Below are positions 1 to 38,512 of a stretch of 64,000 nucleotides of DNA, piece by piece (position 1 is the first letter of the stretch; the number at the start of each line of letters is the position of its first letter). Made by a program: the position numbers and the translations under genes. The stretch comes from Chromera velia (Eukaryota > Sar > Chromeraceae): NCBI GenBank assembly GCA_018398765.1, contig JAHBMJ010004633.1:1-64000 (forward strand). Reading direction: 5' to 3'. A model generated the notes under the pieces. That model was not told the DNA's origin. It did not search any database and saw nothing but the letters and a program-made list of their open reading frames with translations.

Positions 1-35
1 CAAACCGCCGTAACTGAAAAAACGGCAGTCAGTGT

Positions 36-156
36 AGCATGTTGGCTGGTAGGGGTAGGGTATGGGTGAAGTGGGAGGGAATGAGAAGCAATGAGGGAAC
101 TGCTAACATGCTGAGGGGGTTAGGAAAGGAGGAACCACTGGAGGGCTCAGGACCAA
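36..156. repeat. Dispersed direct repeat, copy 1
   Basis: About 120 bp that recur in diverged form at 992-1132. Shared blocks include TATGGGTGA, GGGAGGGAATGAGA, ACATGCTGAGGGGGTT and GGAAAGGAGGAAC. The copies flank the pyrimidine microsatellite at 159-575. They could be diverged terminal repeats of an old element or one large tandem duplication; no coding frame supports either. Confidence 0.6.
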
Positions 157-158
157 TT

Positions 159-198
159 TTTTTTTTTTCTTTCTTTCTTTAATTCTTTCTTTTCTTTT

Positions 199-230
<32 letters not shown>

Positions 231-330
231 TTTCGTTCGTTCGTTCTTCCTTCCTTCCTTCCTTCCTTTCTTTCTTTCTTTTTTTCTTTCTTTCTTTCTT
301 CTTTTTTTCTTTCTTTCTTTCTTCTTTTTT

Positions 331-366
<36 letters not shown>

Positions 367-397
367 AGACTATCTGTCTGTCTGTTTGTCTGTCTGC

Positions 398-428
<31 letters not shown>

Positions 429-575
429 TCAGAATCTTTCTTTCTTTCCTTCCTTCCTTCCTCCCTTTCTATGTTCCTCCCTTTCCTCTTTGAAAATTCT
501 TTCTTTCTTTTTTTCTTTTTTTCTTTCTTTCTTTCTTTCTTTCTTTCTTTTTTTCTTTCTTTCTTTCTTTCTTTA
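159..575. repeat. (TTTC)n pyrimidine microsatellite
   Basis: About 415 bp of nearly pure TTTC/TTCC with interruptions (CGTT near 235, CTGT near 370). The open frames across it are simple-repeat translations. The strand asymmetry could allow triplex formation, which is inference. Confidence 0.95.
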
Positions 576-991
576 ATCAGGGTTTTTTCCCTCCATGTCC
601 CTGGAGGTTTTCCCCTGAGATGCTGCGAGGGGAGGGGGAAAGAAGAAATACAGGGAGATAGGGAAACGGGAGGGCATCAAGTTACTGTGTAGCGCCAAGA
701 ATTCGGCAACTGTTTCTTCCGGGTGCTAAATCGGAAGTTTTCGGTCAGCTGTGACAGTCAAGCAAGCTGGTATGTCAAAAGACTGGACTGGAAATGACTG
801 TCAAACCTTTCTTGGCTCCTGTTCTAGTCAGAAAGGGTGGGAAAGGGAAGGAAGGGGGGAAACTGACCGAACGGAAATAGAGAGTGGGAAGAGCTAAAAA
901 GGGGAAGGAAAAGCTAGGTTTTCTCCCTCACTGCTCGAAAAAAGAAGTTTTTTCCTGGCTGTAGACCGTCATGATTGACAAAGCGGTGGTC

Positions 992-1132
992 AGCATGGCA
1001 TGTCAGTGGTATGGTTAGCGTATGGGTGAGGGGGGAGGGAATGAGATGCAAGGAGGGAACCGCTGACATGCTGAGGGGGTTGGGAAAGGAGGAACTAGAG
1101 GAGGAACCACTGGTAGGCTTGGGACCGTAATT
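992..1132. repeat. Dispersed direct repeat, copy 2
   Basis: Second copy of the repeat at 36-156, with the same block order and an extra insertion (AGAGGAGGAACC region near 1095). From 1133 to 1744 I see purine-rich sequence and no supportable gene. Confidence 0.6.
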
Positions 1133-1744
1133 AATGGTACCAAGCAGCAGGTCTGGTTTTTTTTGGGCAGGATGAAGAGAAAGAATTTTAAAAGAGAGGA
1201 AGAGAAAGGAAGAGATGGAGGAAGAGAGAGATATAAGAGAAAAGGAAAGGGTGGTGATGGATGGGGGAGTGGGGGTGCTCTACGATGCTGCGGCGACTGT
1301 TGGAACACCAGACTCAGTCGTATTGTTTGTCTGGGGCCGGACATAGTACACAACACACGACTGAGAGGGGAGAGGCGGGAGAGACCTCGAGCATGACAGA
1401 ACTGTTTCAGGCTCTCAGGTCGTGAAGCAGGGTGGGCTTTAAGACAGTGATAGTCAAATAAAACTGTTATGTAGTAGAGGCAGAGGTAAGGGGGAGAGGT
1501 ATAGTTAGGGAAGTAGATTTAACATCTTGTACAACTGAAGTTTTGCTAGACTGCCCCAGTGGAAGGGGGAGCAGACATGCATATGGGGTATGGGACTAAC
1601 TCCGAAAGAGTATATCCCAGTGGATAGCCACAGCCCTGTGATCAACAAAAGTCTACCGAGACCGAAACAGTATTTCGCTGATCGATTGCTACGGCCCAGT
1701 CGTATTGTCAAGCCGCTCTAAGGTTTTTACGGTGCTCTAACTTT

Positions 1745-2400
1745 CTAGCTCCTAGTGTACCTATGCATGTTGAACTTCACCGGTGTTTTATACTGGGTGG
1801 TGAGCTCTGTGATGATGATACCACAGGCACAAGACTTTAAAAAGAGACCCGTCCTAAACTGAAAGTCATTTTGAATTCTTAAAGCACTTGTACGTGCACC
1901 TGTACGTCGTACATTTTTTAAAAAATAGACTTGTTCCAAAATGAAAAGGTGTGGGGCTTTCTTGGGGTACCTGTACATTCTTCATGAAAGAGACTCGTCC
2001 CGAACTCAGCGGTAAACTAAAAAAGAGTATGGCTTCTTTATACTTCTTTCAGCTTTTTTAGGGCACCTGGGTATACCTAGACTTAGTAGACTAACCTGAA
2101 CATTCTTTTTAAAAAATACCGGTCCCAATCTAAAAACACACATCATTTTTTTATAGCACCTATATATTTTTAAAAAACAAATTCGTCTCAAAGTACCCCA
2201 CAGTGAAAAAATGTGAAGTTTTTTTAGTCTTAGGGCACCTTAACATTTTTGTAAAAAGACAGGTCTAACCCGTCTCCTACCGTCCCCTCTGAGTTCTTTA
2301 TAGCACGTACATATTCTTTTAAAAAGAGACTCGTCCCGAGTTGAAAAACTGTATAGATTCTTTAGGACATGTACATGCATATAACCAGAAGACACAGTTT
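1745..2400. repeat. Degenerate tandem array, unit about 60-90 bp
   Basis: A unit built around 'AAAAAGAGACTCGTCCC ... TTCTTTA ... GGCACCTGTACAT' recurs about seven times in diverged form. Core positions are near 1840, 1925, 1988, 2118, 2178, 2262 and 2326. Spacing is irregular, so it is an old minisatellite-like array. Short minus-strand open frames here share the repeat and are not genes. Confidence 0.65.
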
Positions 2401-2442
2401 CAAAGCACTATGATCTTTTTTGATTTGGATCAAATGATATCT

Positions 2443-2902
2443 TGTGGAGTCCTACCCTGTAGCGCCGCCCTTTGAGCCTTCGCATGCGCCGTGACTGAGT
2501 GAGCTAGCGTGCCACGCCACATTCCGCCGCCGCGCTTTGCTTCGTACGTGTCACGCGCGTCGATCAAAGTCGTTGAAATCGAGTTTGACCTTCGTATTCA
2601 AACATGCAATATGTCACTCGAGCAACGGATAGCATCGTTTGAGTCTGATGTCTGTTTGGCATAGATTGGGAGTCTGAGACTCTGAGAGAGAGGAACAGAG
2701 GGGAGCATAAGTAGAGATTGTGCAATAATAGAATAAACCTAGCTGATTGGAATCCCAGATAGCTTTAGAGCTAAACCTTCTGTAAACTGCTGCCTGAATG
2801 AGTGTTGCTCACATTCCTTCTCTAGATCTTCCCTAAGGTTCTTATCCTTGCTTTACCTTCTGTCTGGACACTATAAGGTGGCCGGACAGGAGGGACAAAG
2901 CA
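2443..2902. repeat. Upstream LTR
   Basis: 460 bp, TG...CA ends. It differs from the other LTR at 11 positions by direct comparison (about 2.4%), and all 11 are transitions with no indels. It lies immediately after the target-site copy ATCT. Confidence 0.9.
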
Positions 2903-4478
2903 TTGTGGTGACCGCTCAGCTCGATGAGTGTCGACTCTCGTTTTCCTTCTGGGATGGAGATCAGATCTGTCTCTTTGTGCAACAGTTGAAATCCGATTAC
3001 AACGATACGGGCACGGTCAGGCAAAGACCGTGAGTGGGGGAATTCAGCATCCTCTTGTGTCCCAAGCTGCCCGGAGCCCTCTTTTCGAGATCATCGTGGT
3101 ACACTGGGAACTCAGGGTAGCGTTCCTGATTGGAGAAATGGATCGGAGACCTCTGCATGCATGGAACCGATCGTGGAGATGTTGGTTGGTGTTGCTTGGA
3201 CTTTCGAGTGACTCCGTCTCACAGAAATTGCCGTCTACGAGTATATCGCAAATGAAACGGCCAGTAGATTGCTTCTTTTGCTTGCTGTTCTGTGAGTGTA
3301 TGACTAGTTCTGTACCAGATCGATCGGAACCGGCGTATGCATGTCTGGCGTTGACTCTGCTGTTTGCTGCGTGCGTGTCTGTACATGAACGACTGTCTGC
3401 ATGTGGTCTGACTCTGTCAGGCGGTGTGTGCACTTATTCACGGTGGTTGGCACCTTCGTGCGATAATCCTTTTATATTGAAATGATGCGAAAGGTATGGG
3501 CGCTTAGCAGGAGGCTGAGTGTGCCACGGCCTTACAACCACTCCATCCATTGTGTACACATACACATGAAGTCGTTGGGACTTCCCTCCAAAAGAGCAGA
3601 GCTGAGAAAGTTCTTTCTGCTGCAGAGTGATACGCTGTCAGAAGCTGAGAAGACTTGCACTTTCGATCTTCATGTTGAGCCAGGAGGCATTGGATGTATT
3701 TGATGCCCCTGAGGGAACGGCAAGCCTGAAGTACGAAAAGTCAAGTGTGTGACTACTGCCGCGTGGCCGGGTTCCCCTATGATGGGTTGGTAAACCCCGG
3801 TTGCACCGTTCCTCTCGACTGACAGTGAGAAGGTGGAAGGATTTGAAGCTGGTGATGGCTGCTCATGAAGTAAACGATCGAACAATCAGAGCAATACACC
3901 TCGAGGAGTGAGGTCGTGACAGAGTGTTCTGAAGTTACTTGGTTTGGCATGGTAGCTTAGTGAGAACAAGGATGGCTGACACACAAACAAGCTTTCAGGA
4001 AGCCATGAGTGGAGCAGTGTGTAACTGCACCCTTTTCTTTTCTCTTCATCCCTTTGCAGCTGCTAATAATTCGATGACGCCAAGTTGGACGTATGCGCAC
4101 GGCCGCCGTACTCCCGAACTGGCTGGTACTGTAGACCCACGACTCCTGGACCGATCGAGTCTTCTGGTCAACGACATGATACACAGGCGCTGAACAGGTG
4201 CTTTTATTGGTGCTACCAGTATCTGCATCGCGTGCCTATCTCTGGGTGATCTTGGATTTGTAAGTACGCCTCACACATCGTGGCGCTTTGAGATTGTTCT
4301 GATGTACGTGGCGCCTTGAATATTTTGACACGAATGCCATTGAGATGAAGTTTTTGAAGCTCTGACAATGTCTACGGCGACTTAGATGAGATCCACTTTA
4401 GGCATTGAAGCTCATGCTTGGTCTCTTCATTTGTTGATCGCGAGGACGCGATTTTCTTGTCCGAGGCCGGGGAGGATC

Positions 4479-4938
4479 TGTGGAGTCCTACCCTGTAGCG
4501 CCGCCCTTTGAGCCTTCGCATGCGCCGTGACTGAGTGAGCCAGCGTGCCACGCCACATTCCGTTGCCGCGCTTTGCTTCATACGTGTCACGCGCGTCGAT
4601 CAAAGTCGTTGAAATCGAGTTTGACCTTCGTATTCAAACATGTAATGTGTCACTCGAGCAACGGATAGCATCATTTGAGTCTGATGTCTGTTTGGCATAG
4701 ATCGGGAGTCTGAGACTCTGAGAGAGAGGAACAGAGGGGAGCATAAGTAGAGATTGTGCAATAATAGAATGAACCTAGCTGATTGGAATCCTAGATAGCT
4801 TTAGAGCTAAACCTTCTGTAAACTGCTGCCTGAATGAGTGTTGCTCACATTCCTTCTCTAGATCTTCCCTAAGGTTCTTATCCTTGCTTTACCTTCTGTC
4901 TGGACACTATAAGGTGGCCGGACAGGAGGGATAAAGCA
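4479..4938. repeat. Downstream LTR
   Basis: 460 bp, the same length as the first LTR. It is preceded by the purine-rich stretch and followed by the second ATCT target-site copy at 4939-4942. Confidence 0.9.
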
Positions 4939-5690
4939 ATCTTCCCAACGTTTACTTTTATGATAGCTATTATGTATAATTATGTGCGAGTGATTTACGA
5001 ACAAAATAAAATGAACTTAAAAACTTTATGCTCTTATTTCAAAAGATGTTTCTCTAAAAGTATCTAAAAGCTAGATGCAGTAATAGGTGGCTATGCTTCT
5101 GAACTTTGTATTTGTAACATATACAACTGTAAAAACAAGATTTATGATCAATCTTTTAATTTTTGTATTCTTTTCTGATGAATCTGATCAACGGTCTCTT
5201 ATGTCACAATTTATCAAAAAAACTATGACTTTAAGAAAATATTATTGATGCTCACCAGTTTTTACTGTTTTAATTTTCAATTCTAGGTTTCAATTGAATT
5301 CAATTCAAAATTGAAATAACTTCTATAACTTTGAATAGAGTAACTTAATATTTCTCAGATGACTTCTAATTTTAATTTTTTTTTAAAGTAAGTTCTATAA
5401 CTACGCACGAAACAGCTAGATCAATCAATTAATCAATCATACCTTTAAATTGTTTAAATTTCTATTATTCGCATCATTTTAATAGGGCTGGATAGGGCTT
5501 TAAAAAATAAGGGAAAATACATCTGGAAATACGTATTAATATAAAATATTTCACTATGGATAGCCGTTGGCGAGACCGTTGGCTCAATAATCTCTGAGTC
5601 TCGCAGTGCCGCGTGACTAAGCGGGACACATCACCAGAGCAAAGCTGTTTCGGGTCTTTGCCTAGGGTTTTGCTTGGTTCGATCACTGCA
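4939..5690. other. AT-rich intergenic DNA
   Basis: Strongly AT-rich with poly-A/T runs and ATTGAA/TTCAAT stretches. I see no gene. It resembles the AT-rich segments at 28.6-29.7, 45.6-46.2, 52.3-52.9 and 54.8-55.3 kb. From 5691 to about 5950 I see nothing definite. Confidence 0.6.
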
Positions 5691-5949
5691 TGAAACTAGC
5701 TCACCCACAATTAAGACGCTTCTCTCTTTGAATCGTGAAATTATTTTCTCTGACTGAGTCAGACTGACTAACTGACTTTCTGTCTGTCAGCCAGGCCTGA
5801 AACATCCGAAATGTGTTTGAGGGAATGCAGGGAGTCTGCCTGTGCCCGCTTGAAGAAGGAACACAAAACACACCAAACTTCTTTCTCCTCACCCCCTCGA
5901 TCGCGGCTCACCTTACAACCCTTTCCCCTCCTCCCTCCGGACAGTTGAT

Positions 5950-8400
5950 CCCCCTTCTGTTCTGAGAGGACGGAAAAATGTGGGAGACAAAAAGCTGCAA
6001 GCTCGTTTCTTCCATCTTATTCCATCTCTGAGGATTCGCTTCAAGTATGTTAACCCCTCACCTCTCATCAGCCAAACCAGTCAGGGAAGAACAAAGCCAA
6101 ACACAGTGCAATGATGGTGTTTGACGCAAGGGGGTTGAAGGCTCTCTCAGACGAGATGCCAGCGACTATAACCCTGTCGAACTGCTCCACCCTGTCTCCT
6201 TCCCTTTTTACTCGATCACTTTGCAGCTACTCTGCCTGCAGCTAACTACAGAAGGCCACCGCACTGCCCAAGAAGACAATACGTGCCGACTCCAAGGTCA
6301 ACCTCTCAAATGTCTTCTTCCTTGCAAATCAATCACAAAGTACTAGAGGTCCCACAGGATGCGAGCACCCATACAGACCCTGTCTGGCCCTACTGAAATG
6401 GACGCGCACCACGCCCATGACAGCTTAGGAGAGAAGCCGAATGAATCGATTCCTCACCCCAGAGAGAGCTTTTCTGTAGGCCACTCAGTGGGACATAGTA
6501 CACGGCAACAACTTGCAATTGGAAGAAGAGACGGAGATCTCAAGTCACAAGAGGCGTCCGAAAAGAGGAATGCTCGTCTTATCGAGACAGATTGACAAGC
6601 AATGCATGCCTCGCCCTCTGTAGCAACTGGAGTGAGTGTTCGTGGCAGTCAATGGAGTCTCTTTGTACGAGAGAGTGCAAGAGAAGGAAAACAACGGAAA
6701 GCCGGGGAGGCACAATAAGTTTGTATGTCCTCGGCTGTCGCTCGTTCTGTATTCTCGTCAGCCAACTGTTTTCCTCAAACCTCTCTTACGGTCTCAGAGA
6801 AGGAATCCACCTGGCTTGCTCCACTGAGAGATGCGCTACAGGAGAGAAGAGCAGCTGCAGAAAAGTCTCTTTCCCCTGTCCCTTCAACCCCCTTCTCCTC
6901 CCCCTTTCCTTCACAGGCCCGGTCCATCATTCAGAAGGACAATCTATCTGACAAAAGACTGCATGAACGTTTGCTCTTCCTGCCTTCCAGGGTGCCTGAT
7001 CGAGGCGGTGTAGAGATGGAGTCTCTTTATGCTCGGGAAGCAGAGAGGGAGATATGGGTGTAGAAAGGAAAGGCTTCATGCCTCCCTCGATCGTCAATCA
7101 ATTACTTCATCTTTCTCACTGAGCCCCTCCCTCACATTCACCCTTGTCATTCAGAAAGCCCTTCCGAGGTACCCTGCTATGCTGACAAAAAGGTGACAGG
7201 AGAGAAGAAAAGCTGCCGTGCAGGTTTTTCCTTCTGTCTCTAAGGATTCCCTTCGAGTCCCTTCCCAAACCCTTCCCCCCCCTACTGTCCTATCAGGCTC
7301 CCTCTTCGTTCAAACGGACAGCCCACATTGCAGGGTCGGCTGAAAGAAGGAAGGGAAGAGACTGAACGTTTTGTCTCTACGCCTTTGAATGTTCCCTTTC
7401 CCGACTCTCCTCAGAGTCCTCTCCTCCTTCCCACAGAGCGACAGTCTGCCCTGTGCTGAGAAAAGGGAGACAGGGAACACGGACAGCTGCATGCGTCCCT
7501 GTTAGTCTCTAAGGATTCCCCTCTAACTAGTGAACCCTTCAGCTGTCTCTCACACTCTTTCCTTTTCTGCAAACCGACGGTCCACCTCGACATGCTAAGA
7601 AAAGGGTGCATGAGGCACGAAAAATCACCAGCTAGGTTCTTTTTTCCGTCTCTATGTATTCCCTTCAAGTCCCTGCCCAACCCATCCCGCCCCCCTCAAA
7701 GGCCCCCCCTCTTTCCTTCAGACGGACATCCGTATTCGTTTGCTAAAGAAATTCAAACAAGGTAGGAGACTGCACGTTTCCTTTTGTGCAGGGCGTGCTG
7801 TAGAAGGAAACAAGGGAGAGGGGACGAAAGATTTCATGCCCCCCCCTTTTTTTTAATCCGTCGGGACTTGCAACTTTCTTCCTTGGCCCCTTGCTTACAG
7901 TCTCCCTTTTTCTTCATCAAGGCAGTTAGTCGTGCTGCATGTGCCGAGAAAAGAAAAGTAGGGAACTAACACGGACGGTTGCACGGAACCTTGCATGTTA
8001 ATTCTGTGTCTCTAACGATTTAATTCCCTCAAACCAATTATCCCGTCATCCTCTCCCTCACCGTCCCTCACAAGCTTCCCTCGTCCAAACGAACTGTCTT
8101 AGACTACCTCACCATGCAGGCTGAGAAAAGGATAACAAGAAAGGCGAAAAACCACACGCGTCTTTCTTTCATCTCTGAAAATTCCCTTCAAGGCACTCCC
8201 CAACCCCTTTCCCCCCTCTTCCCCTCACAAGACCCGTCTTCCCGTCACAAAGACGACCCGCCCAGGTCTTCTGAAAGAACGAAGGAAGAAACTGGACGCT
8301 TCCTCTTTCCGCCTGTGATTGCCCACTTTCCCCAATCCCCTTCTTCTTTCCAGCTGCTCTGTGATAGCCTGCCCCTTTCTCTTGACTGTCCGACTCAGTA
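5950..8400. repeat. Long diverged tandem array, unit about 130-160 bp
   Basis: A loose consensus repeats through about 2.4 kb: 'GTCTCTAAGGATTCCCTTC', then C-rich sequence, then an 'ACGGACAG' block, then 'GCTGAGAAAAGGG', then 'GACAGG'. The GTCTCTA-type core appears near 6025, 7240, 7372, 7505, 7649, 8007 and 8171. Short open frames here (6359-7063, 7310-7680, 8114-8401) share the repeat period and have no family motif, so I do not call them genes. Confidence 0.6.
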
Positions 8401-8507
8401 GGGTTTTCCGGTTATGGGCATTTATAGAGCTGAAGAGGGCCTAAACGCAAACACCCAATTCTGTCTCGTTCTTCCCCCCCCAAACATCTACCGCCCCGAG
8501 ATTTTTC

Positions 8508-27616
<19,109 letters not shown>

Positions 27617-27685
27617 ATTTTGGAGTCAACTGATTCACCCGCCCCTCCCGAGAAAAAGAAAAACAGAATAATTCATCATGCATTC

Positions 27686-27721
<36 letters not shown>

Positions 27722-30700
27722 CCGACCAAAGTGCATCGGTTGATCTCAGAAGACGGGCTGATCGGGGGGAGGGGGGGGGGAGNNNNNNNNNNNNNNNNNN
27801 NNNNNNNNNNNNNNNNNNGGGGGGGGGGGGGGGGGAGGGGGCAGTGAGGTGCAAGGGCTTGCGCTCTTTCTTTCTTTCTTTCTTTCTGTCTTTCTTTCTT
27901 TCTTTCTGTCTGTCTTTCTTTCTTTGATTGATAGACAGGACGATCCGATTTTCCTTCATTCATTCGATGCGTCGTTTCATTTTTCTTTTCTGACCTGTGA
28001 GGGTTCAGTACAAAGTCTCTCACATAACCGATGCGAATGAGACAGTCAGTGTTTGAGAAAAAAGAGTGGATGGAAAGACTGAGAGAAGCGAAGAGAAGAA
28101 GAGACGAGAAGATGTGGAGCCCTTCGCGCCAGAACGGAATTCTGCAGGCGTGAGCGGCGCGACGACTGCTCTACTGCATGTGCGTGTCCGTTGGGAGGCC
28201 ATTGCTGGAGGTCCCGCAGCAGAATTTTGACTATTCTGCCTTTCACATGCATGGCAGAGAGGTAGATTGAATATCAACTCATCGTTTTGTTCAACGTGCG
28301 CTGCTTGAATTTTTTAGTGAGGGTCCTTGTCGATGCATGCACAGTCTCTTAGCTAGACACATGCATGCTGGCATTGTCCTCGTGCGTCAGGCTGCCAGTC
28401 ATTCCGAAGTCCGTGAAGAAATGAACGATTATCCTAGCGATTATCAAATGAAAAGTACTGAGCAAAGTACGGAAAGAAAAACATTCAGAGTTGCAGTTTT
28501 GGTCCTCAGTTCTTACCGAAGGCCGGCGGCTTGCAATGTCCATATGTGATCTTAGTCTGTGCAGTGAAAGCATAAGGCTATTAAATATTTAAAACGCATA
28601 ATGCCACTAAAAAAGTTTTCTGTATTTTATCTTGCACTGTAGAATACTGTAGATCCGACTCAGCAGCCGCTGCGACTGTATGATCAATAATGTGAAAAGT
28701 GGATAAACAAGTAAACCAATATTTTTTTAAAAATATGTAGGCTCAGGCTGCACATTAGCACATATTGATTGATTGATTGATTGATATGTTCCGCCCTAGG
28801 GCCTTCCATATATAAGTACGCTACCATCTAGGCCAGCATAAATGCCAGTGTATTTATCGCAGGCTGGCAAACATAGTATTTGCGGAAAGTCTAATAGGAA
28901 GCATTTGTTAGTATGGAGATGACGTCAATCCTAGCGTCAATCCTAGTGGAGACGTCAGCAGTAAGACAAACTAAATTCTGACTAAGCAGTGGAAGCCTAT
29001 AGTTACTAGTTGGGAGGTGTACTGCCTAGGTCTGATTCTAGTAGGTCTGATTCATCGTCTGAAAAACGTAAGCTGTACTAAGCGGCTAACTTTAGAAGTA
29101 TCCAGCTACTAGCTCTAGATATGGATGACGATGGCGCATCATAGTCATAGTCACAATATATAATAATAATAATATGATTGTTATAATCAACTTTATTCAT
29201 TAATTGAAATATACTTAGAGCTACAAAAAAAAATGAAATATGTTGGAGCCTTATAGAAGTAGTTCTCTAGGCAGTTCTCTTTTTTACTGTAAATTTTACT
29301 TCTTTTGAATGATAATTTAACAGCCACATACATCAAACAATTTTAATTTGATTAAACTTAGGATTAGACCTACAATATGATTATTTTAAAACTTTTTTTT
29401 TTTTAGAGTGAAAGTTTTTTTTTAATTCTTAATACTATAGTTTTCAAATAAAAATTAATTTATGCAAAACATGCTTCAAATTCATCAATATTGTTTCGCA
29501 AAAAGATTTTGTTTTATGTTTTTAAAAGTTGAGCGCGCGGAGCGGCAGTGTCCGAGTCTTCAGAAGTTGAAATCGTATAAAAGTCACTCAATTGAGGAAA
29601 CACTGTTTACGGGGGGCTCATGTACGCGTCAAGCCATGCAATTCGAACACATGATTGAAAGCTCAGGCTGATTTTTTTGATTTGAACTGTTCCCTACGAC
29701 TATGAATTATTCGAGCTGATTTTACTAAAGTGACGGAATCACCTTTACTCAGCAGCCTGCCGAATAATTCCCCCGGGAATGACCCACTGCGTACCTTTTA
29801 CACGCGAGAAGCGTCATCTGCTGGCTCTTTAATGCAGTACATATCGTTTTCGGACGTCTTTTCTGCTTCCGTCTTTCTTCTAGCTCAACGAAGTTTACGT
29901 GCATGTACGCAGACGTGTACATAATCAAATCAGATTGCATTACGATCCCCAGCATGAATGAACTCTTTCAATTTCTGACAATGAACTCCTTCCTCTCTTC
30001 CTCAAAGATCCTTTGAGTGAATGAAGTTCTCCGATCAACTTTTTCGAGGCGGTCCTCCTCTCCATGTCCACCCGTGTCGATACAGAGTACAGGTGAGCAG
30101 GAGTCGCCACGAAGAATTTTTCATGCGGTACCCCCCCCCCTGTCTACCCTCCCCCAAAGATCCGTCCCGTCCGGCATGCTTGTCTAACCAAGAGCTCAAG
30201 ACATATGAATGATGCCTGCATGGGCACTCGAGAGAGAGAGAGAAAGAGTGCAGGCCCTCCGTGTATCGTTATGAGCTTTCAGCGAGAAGACTTCAAAGTA
30301 GAGCCGCACAGACTTGACTACCAGACAGAAAGATCATCGATCAGACAAAGAATCAATGCAAAAAAAAGGATCCTCGTCGTAGTCGACACTGCGCCTGACG
30401 GAGCTCCACAGAAGAACAAGCCTGACGCACGCACGATTCCTTCAATAAAAAACCCTGAAGAAGTATAAAATTTCAGCAAAAGCGTGGAGCACGCAATTAA
30501 TGAAAAAAGACGTCACGCAGCTGTACATGTAGAATAATCAAAGTTCGGGCCTCTGCCTCATGGAATGTGGCATCGATCTTTCTTTCTCTTTTTTCCCCCA
30601 ACAGATCACAGAGGCACGCACGAACGGATCCCTTGAATCACATCACGCATGATTATATGACATTTATTAGAAACGGAAGCAGACCTCAAGTTCCTTATGG

Positions 30701-30879
30701 CGCCTTCTCCTAAGCCTGCATCCCTAGTTTTTGCAAGGAAATTCAAAAAGTGACCCTTTGTTTTACCCTCTCTCAGCCAACCTCTGGCGACGACCCCTCG
30801 CTGAAGTGAGGAGAGAAGCGTCGATCTTTTCACTTACCCCCCCTCCGCCCCCCCACGGTCTGCCCTGCACGGGAATCCA
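27617..30879. other. Tail-to-tail intergenic region
   Basis: This lies between the stop of the debranching enzyme and the 3' end of the minus-strand channel gene. It holds a (GA)n run (27690-27720), an assembly gap of 36 N at 27783-27818 inside a poly-G tract, a (TTTC)n run (27866-27925) and a markedly AT-rich segment at about 28560-29720 with poly-T and TAATAATAAT. A TTGATTGA run lies near 28766. I see no supportable gene. The short frames at 28337-28573, 29462-29671 and 30205-30468 have no motif and no flanking splice context. Confidence 0.6.

Positions 30880-38512
<7,633 letters not shown>

Larger units (their letters stand above)
2443..4938. mobile_element. Complete non-autonomous LTR retrotransposon
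   Basis: A 2496-bp element bounded by two 460-bp direct LTRs that begin TG and end CA (2443-2902 and 4479-4938). It is flanked by a perfect 4-bp target duplication, ATCT (2439-2442 and 4939-4942). Just inside LTR1 lies TGGTGACCG (from about 2905), a possible tRNA primer-binding site. Just before LTR2 is a purine stretch (GGCCGGGGAGGA) that may be the polypurine tract. The 1576-bp interior has no reading frame resembling gag, protease, reverse transcriptase or integrase; the longest is about 185 codons without a recognisable motif. It would have to be mobilised in trans by a partner element (inference). Confidence 0.85.

Noticed and set aside
2928-3485. 185-codon frame inside the LTR element
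   Set aside because: No gag, protease, polymerase or integrase motif; the frame starts within LTR-proximal sequence and looks fortuitous.
6359-7063. Overlapping short plus-strand frames
   Set aside because: They follow the period of the degenerate tandem array and lack motifs.
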